A stretch of DNA of 64,000 nt, taken from contig NZ_VORR01000013.1 in assembly GCF_007997085.1 (NCBI RefSeq), positions 28,652-92,651 on the forward strand, given 5' to 3'. Positions 17,958-26,048 of this stretch are shown piece by piece. The position numbers were made by a program, and so were the translations under genes. Positions within the stretch are counted from its first letter, which is position 1, and every line of letters begins with the position of its first letter. The notes beneath the pieces were generated by a model, which saw only the letters and a list, made by a program, of their open reading frames with translations, was not told the DNA's origin and ran no database searches. This DNA is from Polaribacter sp. IC066 (lineage in GTDB: Bacteria; Bacteroidota; Bacteroidia; Flavobacteriales; Flavobacteriaceae).

Positions 17958-18908
17958 ATGCCTCAAATAACCATTCGTAAAATACGCTATAAAAACTGGA
18001 ACGCTATTGCAGTTTCTAATTTAGAGATTAAAATTTTAGTAGTTCCAGCAATTGGCAGAGTACTTCATTATGGTTTTTTGGCCGGTGAAAACGTATTTTA
18101 TGAGAATAAAGAATTAGAGGGCGTGCAGTTTAAGGAAGGTGTCTATTTTCAAAAAGACAATAGTACACAAGCGCCCAACATTGGTGGCAATAGAGTTTTA
18201 CCGTGTTCTGAAGAGTATTTTGATCGCATTACAGGAAGCAGACATCTACCTGATCCTTTTATAAACGCCAGCGCTTACTCATATTCGCTTTTAGAAAATG
18301 GCATTGTTTTAGAAAGTCCAATTAGTAAATTGTTGGGCATACAAATACAAAGAATTTTCACCATTTCTGAAACAGGAACTGCTGTAAACATCCAACAGAC
18401 ACTCATAAAAAAAACTGCTGCAAAAAATATAAATTTAGAAGAAATTCCTTTAACAATCTGGAGCTTATCAAAAATTAAAACTCCGAATTTTAGTTATATA
18501 CCCATCAATCCAGAAAGCGTTTTTGAAAATGGATTTTTAATATCTGTTTGGCCAGATGCAGAGAATAATGCCTTTAAAAATGTGTCTGTAAATAATGCTA
18601 TTTTAGAAATAAAATCTTCTAAAGATTTGCCTCAAAAAGTTGGTTCTGACTCTAAAAACTGGATTGCTGGTCTTATAAAGAAAACATTATTTGTAGAAAA
18701 GTATACCTTTACTACTGATCAAAAAGACCAATATCCAGACGGTGGCACTTCTTGTACTATTTTCGGAAACAATTTATTTAGCGAATTAGAGTGTTTAAGC
18801 CCTGAAAAAACCTTAAAAATAGGAGAAACGATACAGTATGATTTACAGTGGAGTTTGCAAACTGTGGATAAAAAAAGCGCGCTTCGATCTGTGTTACAAA
18901 ACCTATAA
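17958..18908 (+). CDS. DUF4380-like, galactose-mutarotase-fold protein
   Basis: A 316-residue protein without a signal peptide. Segments such as IGRVLHYGFLAGENVFYENK, NIGGNRVLPCSEEYF and GIVLESPISKLLGIQIQRIF follow the pattern of DUF4380 proteins, which have the aldose 1-epimerase/mutarotase beta-sandwich fold. It also has TIWSLSKIKTP and a C-terminal YPDGGTSCTIFGNNLFSELE, resembling the region where mutarotase-like enzymes keep their catalytic Glu. A carbohydrate-binding or epimerase function is plausible but unproven. The gene stands alone after lon, divergent from it, with ATTTTTG 19-13 bases before the ATG as a possible imperfect -7 box. Confidence 0.65.
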   Translation: MPQITIRKIRYKNWNAIAVSNLEIKILVVPAIGRVLHYGFLAGENVFYENKELEGVQFKEGVYFQKDNSTQAPNIGGNRVLPCSEEYFDRITGSRHLPDPFINASAYSYSLLENGIVLESPISKLLGIQIQRIFTISETGTAVNIQQTLIKKTAAKNINLEEIPLTIWSLSKIKTPNFSYIPINPESVFENGFLISVWPDAENNAFKNVSVNNAILEIKSSKDLPQKVGSDSKNWIAGLIKKTLFVEKYTFTTDQKDQYPDGGTSCTIFGNNLFSELECLSPEKTLKIGETIQYDLQWSLQTVDKKSALRSVLQNL

Positions 18909-19007
18909 ATAGCAGATTTTACAGCTTGCTTTTAAAAACACTATTTTTATTTTCGCACAACTGTCACAACTCAAAAATAGTTTTGTCTTTAGTATAGATA
19001 TATTTTA

Positions 19008-19348
19008 TTGAAAGTTCATCAACCACATATAACCAATCTTATAGAATAGAACGCTGTAAAACGTTAGATAAAAACGCGCAATTGCAACTGTATATTACAT
19101 AGCAATGTATAATTCGGCATATCGTATTTTAAAAGACAGTTTTGAAGCCGAAGATATAATGCAAGAAGCTTTTTTTAACAGCTGTCACAAAAATGCATAC
19201 ATATAAAGACGAAGTTACTTTTGGCGCTTGATTAAAACGAATTGTAATTAATAAGAGTTTAACGCAACTAAAAAAAAACAGTCGCTACCAAGAAGTTAAA
19301 ATGGAAGTTATTCTGAATGATGTAGATGAAAGTGAGTCTTTAAATTAA
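19008..19348 (+). pseudogene. Decayed ECF-type RNA polymerase sigma factor
   Basis: Translation across frames gives KVHQPHITNLIE-stop, then after a shift KRAIATVYYIAMYNSAYRIL followed by KDSFEAEDIMQEAFF: the region 2.1/2.2 hallmark of ECF sigma factors. After another shift it gives TKMHTYKDEVTFGA-stop-LKRIVINKSLTQLKKNSRYQ (region 2.4, where GA-W has become GA-stop by TGG to TGA). It ends DESESLN. Region 4 (the -35-binding helix-turn-helix) is missing. The 650 bases between DUF4380 and the GlmU-like gene hold nothing else that I recognise. Confidence 0.8.
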
Positions 19349-19567
19349 TAAGGTATTCCAAAAAACTTATAAAGCTTTAAAGAAAAAAATAGTTATTTTA
19401 GAGAAATTAAAGTATTTCATATGTTTTCTTTTCCTTTAGTTCTTCTTTAAACCTTCTTTAAATAAAAGCAACGAAACACTATCTTATTTTTTTTCGTTTT
19501 GCCTCTTTAATTTTTTTGGTCTTGTTTCTTTTCCCTTAACTTGTTTTTCTCTCTCTCATCAAAGAAC

Positions 19568-20743
19568 CTAGTAATTGCGATACTGACTTGTTGCTTCGAA
19601 AACATGTTCTAAAATACGTTGATCCTTGTCTTCAAAAACCAAGTTTTTACGTTTCATAACCACAGTTGCAACTTCAAAAACTTTGTTTGTTTTATATTCT
19701 GTAAAACCAGCTGGGCCACCCCAACTAAAAGACGGAATAAAATTTCTTGGAAATCCGCTTCCATAAATGTTAGCAGAAACACCAATTACTGTTCCTGTAT
19801 TAAACATGGTATTGATGCCACATTTAGAGTGATCGCCCATCATTAAACCACAAAACTGTAAACCTGTTTTGGCAAAACGACCTGTTTCATAATCCCATAA
19901 TTTAACTTCGGCATAATTATTTTTTAGATTAGAATTATTTGTATCGGCCCCTAAATTACACCATTCTCCTAAAACAGAATTCCCTAAATAACCGTCATGC
20001 CCTTTGCTTGTAAACCCGAATAAGACAGAATTATTTACCTCACCAGAAACTTTACAATAAGGCCCCATTGTGGTTCCTCCGTAAATTTTTGCACCCATTT
20101 TTAAAACTGCATGATCACACATGGCAAAAGGTCCTTTCACAGAACTATTTTCCATTATAACGGCATCTTTACCAATATAAATAGGTCCATCAGAAGCATT
20201 TAAAGTAGCAAAAGTTATTTCTGCACCTTCTTCTATAAAAATATTTTCTTTGTTAATATATCTCGTTCCTTCAGGAATTGGTTGCGATGTTCTACCCTCT
20301 GTAACCAAATCAAAATCTTGCTGAATGGCTTCGTAATTTAAAGAGAAAATATCCCAAGTATTATTTATTTTAAGAAGATTGTCCTCAAACTCAATATGTG
20401 TATAATCTTCAAAGTTTACTTCTTCTTGGGTATCTGTTGTAAAAAAAGCAATGACATCATCACCCTTAAAAATAGCTTCATTTTCAGATAAGTTTTTTAC
20501 TTTTTCTACCAAACTTTTAGTCGGACAAAAAGAGCCATTTATCAATATATTTTCTGCCATTTCAACCATCGGATACTTTTCTTCTAAATATTCTTCGGTA
20601 ATAGTTGTTGTGGTCAAACTTAAATGTTTTTCCCATTTTTCTCTAATGGTTAAAATACCTATTCTAATATCTGCAACAGGTCTTGTATAGGTAAAAGGTA
20701 ATAGCGAATTTCTAACATCGCCATCAAAAAGGATATAATTCAT
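19568..20743 (-). CDS. GlmU-like putative sugar nucleotidyltransferase (TIGR03991 type)
   Basis: A 391-residue protein of the Bacteroidota alternative GlmU family. The N-terminal half (MNYILFDGDVRNSLLPFTYT, then RPVADIRIGILTIREKWEKH) is a divergent nucleotidyltransferase domain. From about residue 190 a left-handed beta-helix is built of hexapeptide repeats (IYIGKDAVIMENSSVKGPFA, later VLGEWCNLGADTNNSNLKNN, later SKCGINTMFNTGTVIGVSAN), as in GlcNAc-1-P acetyltransferases. The predicted role is in making UDP-GlcNAc for peptidoglycan and LPS. The start is supported by a perfect -7 box 15 bases upstream. The exact reactions have not been shown for this subfamily as far as I know. Confidence 0.85.
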   Translation of the reverse strand: MNYILFDGDVRNSLLPFTYTRPVADIRIGILTIREKWEKHLSLTTTTITEEYLEEKYPMVEMAENILINGSFCPTKSLVEKVKNLSENEAIFKGDDVIAFFTTDTQEEVNFEDYTHIEFEDNLLKINNTWDIFSLNYEAIQQDFDLVTEGRTSQPIPEGTRYINKENIFIEEGAEITFATLNASDGPIYIGKDAVIMENSSVKGPFAMCDHAVLKMGAKIYGGTTMGPYCKVSGEVNNSVLFGFTSKGHDGYLGNSVLGEWCNLGADTNNSNLKNNYAEVKLWDYETGRFAKTGLQFCGLMMGDHSKCGINTMFNTGTVIGVSANIYGSGFPRNFIPSFSWGGPAGFTEYKTNKVFEVATVVMKRKNLVFEDKDQRILEHVFEATSQYRNY

Positions 20744-20757
20744 AAAAAAACTTTAGG

Positions 20758-20765
20758 CAAATATA
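20758..20765 (-). promoter_or_regulatory. Promoter -7 box of the GlmU-like gene
   Basis: The reverse strand reads TATATTTG, a perfect TAnnTTTG element 14 bases before the ATG at 20743. Confidence 0.6.
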
Positions 20766-20984
20766 AATCTTTGCCATTTTTAATTGGTATTTTTTATAAA
20801 AAATTACAATTAAAAAAAACAAAGACTTATTTTTAGGTGGTACTCAAAATCAAAAAGCTGTTTAAATTTAAATAATTGCCTGTTCAAACAATTAATGCTA
20901 CTGCTACATTACACCTAGAAAATTTTGCTGAAATTTTATTGAGTAAGCCAGCCATAGAAAATTTTAGTTAAAGTTGTACCTTGC

Positions 20985-21380
20985 TTAAACCCAATGTACG
21001 TTTAGGTTTTCTAATGCAGCATTTAATTGAACTAGCGATTTGGTCTCGATAACATGTGTATCAATAGTTAGTTTTTTTTTATCAGTTTTAATAATATACT
21101 TACCAGCATATTTTTCTATCTGCTTAATTTTAGACAGATTTACTTGCCTACCAAACAAACTGTTATTCTTTATAACCTTCTTATTAATCGTTAAATATTT
21201 AGTGTGTTTTAAGTAAAAATATTTTGACACGAACATGATAGGTGCTAAAATAGCAAAAACAGTATACCACTGATTTTGTTGCTCCTTTAATGTTATAAAT
21301 CCTGTTATTACAAAAAATAAACTGTACAATAAGTGCGTGTTTAAATGTCTTTTTTTATAGGGTACTTTCATCTTTTTCAT
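20985..21380 (-). CDS. Small membrane protein with PH-like (YcxB-type) tail
   Basis: A 131-residue protein. Two hydrophobic helices (LLYSLFFVITGFITL at about 17-31 and WYTVFAILAPIMFVSKYFYL at about 38-57) are separated by a short polar turn. A soluble tail of about 70 residues follows (KYLTINKKVIKNNSLFGRQV, then LSKIKQIEKYAGKYIIKTDK), whose alternating strands resemble the PH-like domains of bacterial YcxB or bPH-type membrane proteins. I do not recognise a specific family, and no catalytic motif is visible. It is 37 bases downstream of the secreted cupredoxin gene and in the same direction, so the two may be co-transcribed. Confidence 0.6.
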   Translation of the reverse strand: MKKMKVPYKKRHLNTHLLYSLFFVITGFITLKEQQNQWYTVFAILAPIMFVSKYFYLKHTKYLTINKKVIKNNSLFGRQVNLSKIKQIEKYAGKYIIKTDKKKLTIDTHVIETKSLVQLNAALENLNVHWV

Positions 21381-21417
21381 CTTTAAAAGTTATAAATACC
21401 CTAAATTTACAATATTA

Positions 21418-22041
21418 TTAGATTTTTACAAAACGTTTTGTCATAGAATTCTCGCCATTTAAAGATGTAATTCTTACTATATAAACGCCGTTATTTAAGT
21501 TTGAAACCATTACTGAAGTATCATTTTTTGAAATTTGCTTCGTTAACACTTCTTTACCCAATAGATTAAAAACTTTAATATTTAGCTTTTCAGTATTTTG
21601 AATTTGAAAGTCTATAGTAAGTTTTGAATCCGTTGGATTAGGGTACATCGAGATAGTTCCTAGAGCATCAAAAGAGGCAATACTTAAAGTTCCTTCTGCA
21701 ACGACAGTAATTGTTCCGAACATATTGGTTCTGTGAGGAGAGCAAATGTAATCATTCGTTCCGACCTGCGTAAAGGTTTTAGAAAAAGTACCTCCTTGAG
21801 TAAAAAATGAGCTTTCAAAGCTCTCTTTGGCTGTTGACGTGCTCTGCACGTTATGGCTACCTCCAGAATACCAATTCCAGATAACAGTGTCGCCAACCTC
21901 TATGGTTCTACTAGACTTGGTGTTACCGGTTGCAGATGGGGTAGAATTAAAACTCCAATCAATCGTAACGGTGTTTACGGTTTGCGCTGCAATACTTGTT
22001 GCAAGCATTAAAAGGCATAGAAAAAGTAATTTTTTAATCAT
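21418..22041 (-). CDS. Secreted cupredoxin-domain protein with T9SS type A sorting tail
   Basis: A 207-residue protein with a signal peptide (cleavage likely after SIAAQ at about residue 20). A plastocyanin/azurin-like domain spans about residues 21-115. The four type I copper ligands can be placed: His63 (GGSHNV), Cys100 (YICSPH), His103 and Met107 (TNMFG). A Por secretion tail follows (about 127-207), with SMYPNPTDSKLTIDF, KVFNLLGKEV and GVYIVRI, and a basic end RFVKI. The protein should therefore be exported by Sec, sent across the outer membrane by the type IX system, and act as a surface or extracellular electron carrier or copper binder. The redox partner is unknown. Confidence 0.85.
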   Translation of the reverse strand: MIKKLLFLCLLMLATSIAAQTVNTVTIDWSFNSTPSATGNTKSSRTIEVGDTVIWNWYSGGSHNVQSTSTAKESFESSFFTQGGTFSKTFTQVGTNDYICSPHRTNMFGTITVVAEGTLSIASFDALGTISMYPNPTDSKLTIDFQIQNTEKLNIKVFNLLGKEVLTKQISKNDTSVMVSNLNNGVYIVRITSLNGENSMTKRFVKI

Positions 22042-22240
22042 AATTTAAAGTTTTTAACGTGTTAATTTTATTTTATAGTTCAAGAAATACTGTTCTCAAG
22101 AACATCACAAATAAATTAAAAACAAGGCTTTGACCCAATAATAAAAAGCTAAAAGGGAAAAAAAGCACCTAAAAGGGAAGAACTTCACTTGAATTTTTTA
22201 CTTTTTTTAATGAAATAGAACATCAAGTACGAAAGAATTG

Positions 22241-22248
22241 TATTTTTG
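22241..22248 (+). promoter_or_regulatory. -7 box just upstream of the thioesterase start
   Basis: TATTTTTG is a perfect TAnnTTTG element, but it ends only five bases before the ATG at 22254. If used, transcription would begin at or very near the start codon, giving a leaderless or almost leaderless mRNA. Confidence 0.5.
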
Positions 22249-22253
22249 ATTTT

Positions 22254-22817
22254 ATGACAAAGATTAAAAAAGACTTTAAAGAAATTAGTGAATCTCAAGT
22301 TACCATTATGCAATTGATGTTACCCTCACACTCTAACTTTAGTGGAAAAATACATGGAGGACATATTTTAAATTTGATGGATCAAATTGCCTTTGCCTGT
22401 GCGTCTAAACATTCGGGTAATTACTGCGTAACAGCTTCTGTAAATAAGGTAGATTTTTTAAACCCTATTGAAGTGGGCGAATTAGTGACCTTAAAAGCCT
22501 CTATAAATTTTACTGGAAGAACTTCTATGGTAGTTGGTTTGCGCGTTATTTCAGAAAATATTAGAACGGGTGCAACAAAACATTGCAACTCTTCTTATTT
22601 TACGATGGTCGCTAAAGATGATAACGGAAAAAGCACTCCTATTCCTGGTATTATTCTAACTTCTAAACAAGAAATAAGACGTTTTGCTAGAAGTATTATT
22701 AGGCAACAAGAGGGTAAAAATAGAACTTCTCGTTTTCATAGCAAAGTTTTTAAAGTTGATGACTATTTACATCTTTTTGAAAGCAGTAATTCTAGAATTG
22801 AGCTAGATGAAAAATAG
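22254..22817 (+). CDS. Acyl-CoA thioesterase, hotdog fold (YciA/BACH-like)
   Basis: A 187-residue cytosolic protein. The hotdog core lies between residues 15 and 130: SESQVTIMQLMLPSHSNFSG, KIHGGHILNLMDQIAFACAS (the GG-HILNLMD helix and catalytic-acid region), and KVDFLNPIEVGELVTLKASI then FTGRTSMVVGL. These match acyl-CoA hydrolases that release free fatty acid and CoA. The extra C-terminal 50 residues end VDDYLHLFESSNSRIELDEK. A degenerate copy of that last segment recurs about 1.4 kb downstream. The ATG fits the family N-terminus. The substrate chain length is unknown. Confidence 0.9.
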   Translation: MTKIKKDFKEISESQVTIMQLMLPSHSNFSGKIHGGHILNLMDQIAFACASKHSGNYCVTASVNKVDFLNPIEVGELVTLKASINFTGRTSMVVGLRVISENIRTGATKHCNSSYFTMVAKDDNGKSTPIPGIILTSKQEIRRFARSIIRQQEGKNRTSRFHSKVFKVDDYLHLFESSNSRIELDEK

Positions 22818-22911
22818 GCTTTTTCTTTTTGATTTTTGAATTGAATCAAAACAACTAAACTAAAAATATAGGAAGTTAAGAATCTTGAAATAGAATAACA
22901 CGCCATAAAAG

Positions 22912-24057
22912 ATAAAAAAAATACTACTACTATTCTTAATTTTATGGATAAACAACGTCTGTAGCCAAAATAGATTAAGCAGAATTGTAGTTGATTCAGA
23001 CACTAAAAATCCTATCGAATATGTCGATATTTACAACAGCACTAATTTTACGTCTACCAATTCTGAAGGCAAGTCTTTATTCACTTCAGAACAAGACGCT
23101 ATACATATAAGATTACTTGGTTATACACCAATAGCTACCACTTTTAAAAACATAAAAAATGACACTATATTTTTAGAAAATAAGTTTGAACTATTAGACG
23201 AAATTATTTTAGGAAACTCTAATTCACTATCTGCTATTTATAAAGAATTCCCAAATAATTATCCGCTTAAACCGTATTCTGAATCCTTTTTTTTAAGATG
23301 TTTTTTAAAAAAAGATGGCGCATTTTTAAAATTGCAAGATTTAAACGGGTTGGTAAAAAGAAAGACGCTTTTTGATTCTTCAAAAAAATCAATGCCCAAA
23401 AAGAACTACAAGGTAGAAATTTTACAAATGCGCAAAGCTGGTATTAAAGAAAAAGGAATCTATTTTAAAATGTTTAGTTTCAAGGAAATTTTAAACTTAA
23501 CTAGTTCCCTTATAATCGATCCTAAATTATACAACTTCAAAGAAAAATTCTCTGATAATAATGAGTGTACCAAATATCATTTTTTACCAAAACCAGACCA
23601 AAAAACGAAAATACAAGGATCTTATTTAATCAATAATAAAGATAAGGCGATTATAGAGTTTACATCAAACCATCGTATCAAAAGTCCGTTTACCGAAGTC
23701 CAAGAAATTAAATTTAGAACAACTTCTTTTGAATATTTAGTTTCCTTTAAAAAGGATACCCTTGATGACCTGTATTATGTAGACAAATCAAAAAAAATAG
23801 CGCAAGTAGAAGTTATTACAGACAATAAAGGTAGTCTTTATGATTTAGAATACTCTTAGATTACGTTGGGCAAAACCAACAATAAGATAGATAAAAATGT
23901 TTCCATTAAAAAAGACATTTTCAAGTTAAAAAAGCCTTTTTATAAAGACTTTTGGTACAAGCAAGAAGATTTGCTATTAACCCAGGAAATGAAAGAGTTT
24001 CTAGAAAATTTAGAAAACTCACAAAAGGAATTTAAAACCATCACGAACATCAAATAA
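22912..24057 (+). pseudogene. Secreted carboxypeptidase-regulatory-like domain protein, start lost and in-frame stop
   Basis: A single open frame of 382 codons begins at ATA (22912) instead of ATG. The frame then reads KKILLLFLILWINNVCSQ, a normal signal peptide. A CarboxypepD_reg-like beta domain follows (IVVDSDTKNPIEYVDIYNST, EGKSLFTSEQDAIHIRLLGY), with the usual LLDEIILGN connector and a C-terminal domain of about 270 residues (YPLKPYSESFFLRCFLKKDG) as in many surface-anchored Bacteroidota proteins. The frame is interrupted once by TAG at 23857-23859 after YDLEYS and resumes in frame to NITNIK-type sequence ending at 24057. With both a lost start and a stop it is most likely an inactivated gene of recent origin, because everything else is intact. 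Confidence 0.75.
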
Positions 24058-24121
24058 GAAAATATAATTACCTAAATTATTTTTTTTACACCGTTATAAA
24101 AAGACAGCCATTAAAAATTTA

Positions 24122-24262
24122 ATGATTTTACGTACATTTTTTTATGTTGATAGTTATTTGCTCCTTTTTGAAAGTAGTAACTCTAAAATTAATCTAGCTT
24201 ACTTTAAAAAAAGGGTTCATATTTTAATTATAAAAACTTTAACGTCCAAAATATTGATCTAA
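24122..24262 (+). pseudogene. Degenerate duplicate of the thioesterase C-terminus
   Basis: This frame contains VDSYLLLFESSNSKINL, which aligns with VDDYLHLFESSNSRIEL at the end of the thioesterase gene at 22254-22817. The DNA is also clearly related. Upstream and downstream of this block the similarity ends. It is therefore a leftover of a duplicated 3' end, lying beyond the broken carboxypeptidase-like gene. A 46-codon frame with ATG at 24122 covers it but is unlikely to be a real gene. Confidence 0.6.
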
Positions 24263-24335
24263 AATACCTGCAATAAACTTTATTTAGTAGTAAACCAAGG
24301 TGGCAACTGTAAAACTGTAATTTTAAAAAACCACA

Positions 24336-24803
24336 ATAAAAATAATTAAAGGACTCTTCGAAACACATTTATTTCTTGAAAATATTGAACGTTCTGTGAA
24401 TTTTTATGATATTCCTCTTGAATTACAGCAATACCGTTTCTGCCCAAAGCGCCGTCTTGCCTTTCTCTGGATTGGGGAGAAATAACAGTCTATACTCGGA
24501 TTATGGGAAAAGCCAAAAGATGAAATTAATATTCGTCATTTTGATTTTGCCTGTGAGCCCTATTAAATTTTAAATGAATCGATAAATTATCTAAAAAAAA
24601 GAAATCTACATTTCTGTAATTTTTTAAGTGACGAAACTGAAAGCCCCATGGTCTTTGCTTGGATGCCCGAAATTGCAATCTATTTTACAGATCCAGTCGG
24701 GCATTATCCCGATTTTATCGGTATGTTAAATTTACAATTTAAACCTGAAAACGGAGTGATTTCTTATGAAAAATGGAAAGAATTAGAAATTAAAGAAGCA
24801 TAA
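24336..24803 (+). pseudogene. Decayed VOC (glyoxalase/bleomycin-resistance-like) protein
   Basis: A 156-codon frame starts ATA AAA ATA ATT, where ATG is expected, and reads IKGLFETHLFLENIERSVNF, ILGLWEKPKDEINIRHFDFA, SPMVFAWMPEIAIYFTDPVG and HYPDFIGML, ending KELEIKEA. These are the paired beta-alpha-beta-beta-beta modules of the vicinal oxygen chelate superfamily. Two in-frame TAA stops (24483 and 24564) interrupt it with no frameshift, and the N-terminal FYENVLG-type loop is shortened to FYDIPLE. The gene is dead or requires an unlikely recoding. Confidence 0.8.
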
Positions 24804-24953
24804 AAAGCCATACAACACGGCATAAAATTAATTGTTGATTTTACCCTGTTTACAAAAACACAAATATACTTTCTAACAATGTTCTTGGTAATAATATTCT
24901 AAAGAAACCTCGAAACTAATCTTATTTATAATTTTAAGAAAACTTTTTAAAAG

Positions 24954-25925
24954 CTAATATTCCAAACCAATAACTCTTCTAACCTCATCTAAAGTTGCTA
25001 TTAAATTTTCAGAAAACTCAAAGGTCATCACATCACTTTGTTTTTTGCCATCTTTAATAAGCTGACTAAAATGTTCGGCTTCAAAACTGTAACCAATTGT
25101 TGTTACTTTTAAATCAATAACTTCCTCTTTGTGATCTTTTATAACTGATATGCTTGCAGGTTCTTGAAAGCGACTATGCAATTTCACAACAGCATCTTCA
25201 AAGGTAAAAATTGCTTCTGTTGGTGTTTCTTCTAATAACGTACTTTTTAAATGCGCTTTTGCATCGTCATATTCAAAAATCATTGCGCAACTAGCGTCTG
25301 CTCCGTTTTCAAAAAAAGTAGCTTTTGCTTCCATATTGTTTGGTTTCCCTAATGTTGCTAAAGCTGCAAAAATTGGGTAAATTCCGATATCTAATAAGCT
25401 ACCACCACCAACTTCTTTTTTAAATACTCTACTTTTAGTATTGTAAGGCGTAAAAAAACCAAAATCGGCTTCTAATTTTTTTAATTTTCCGTATTTTTCG
25501 CTTTTCACAATCTCTAGAACAACATTAAAATGAGGTAGAAAATACGTCCATAAAGCCTCCATTAGTAACGTATCATTTTCTTTTGCCACGGAAATCATTT
25601 CTGCTACTTCTTGCGCATTCATTGCAAAAGGTTTCTCGCATAAAACGGCTTTTTTATGTTGCAAACATAGTATGGAGTGTTCTTTATGAAAACTATGTGG
25701 CGTTGCTATATAAATGGCATCTACTTCAGAATCTTTTATTAATGCTTCGTAAGAATCATACGCTTTTTTGGCATGGTGTTTTTCTGCAAATTTATTGGCA
25801 TTTTCTTGACTTCTAGACGCCACTGCAAACAATGCTGCATTTTCTAAAGTTGCTAAATCTGTAGCAAATTTATCAGCAATTTTTCCGAGGCCAATAATAC
25901 CCCATTTTATGGTTTTATTTTTCAT
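24954..25925 (-). CDS. Gfo/Idh/MocA family oxidoreductase
   Basis: A 323-residue NAD(P)-dependent dehydrogenase. The Rossmann loop is WGIIGLGKIADKFATDL at residues 8-24. The signature EKPFAM follows near residue 95. The C-terminal domain has GGGSLLDIGIYPIFAALATL, typical of the dimeric dihydrodiol dehydrogenase / glucose-fructose oxidoreductase branch (GFO_IDH_MocA C-terminal), and a YSFEAEHFSQLI helix near the end. The frame is open 75 bases upstream, but MKNKTIKWG is the natural start and the extension has poor sequence. It probably oxidises a sugar or cyclic polyol; the substrate is unknown. It follows the SSS symporter gene by 123 bases on the same strand, suggesting import and oxidation of the same compound. 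Confidence 0.9.
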   Translation of the reverse strand: MKNKTIKWGIIGLGKIADKFATDLATLENAALFAVASRSQENANKFAEKHHAKKAYDSYEALIKDSEVDAIYIATPHSFHKEHSILCLQHKKAVLCEKPFAMNAQEVAEMISVAKENDTLLMEALWTYFLPHFNVVLEIVKSEKYGKLKKLEADFGFFTPYNTKSRVFKKEVGGGSLLDIGIYPIFAALATLGKPNNMEAKATFFENGADASCAMIFEYDDAKAHLKSTLLEETPTEAIFTFEDAVVKLHSRFQEPASISVIKDHKEEVIDLKVTTIGYSFEAEHFSQLIKDGKKQSDVMTFEFSENLIATLDEVRRVIGLEY

Positions 25926-26048
25926 TTTTAATATTTTTATTACACAAACTAAAGCCTGTGTCAATTCATACATTATCATATGAGATTTTTGGATTGGCAA
26001 TGCATTTATTCACAGGAATAAATGCATATTTTTCATTTTCAAACCCTA

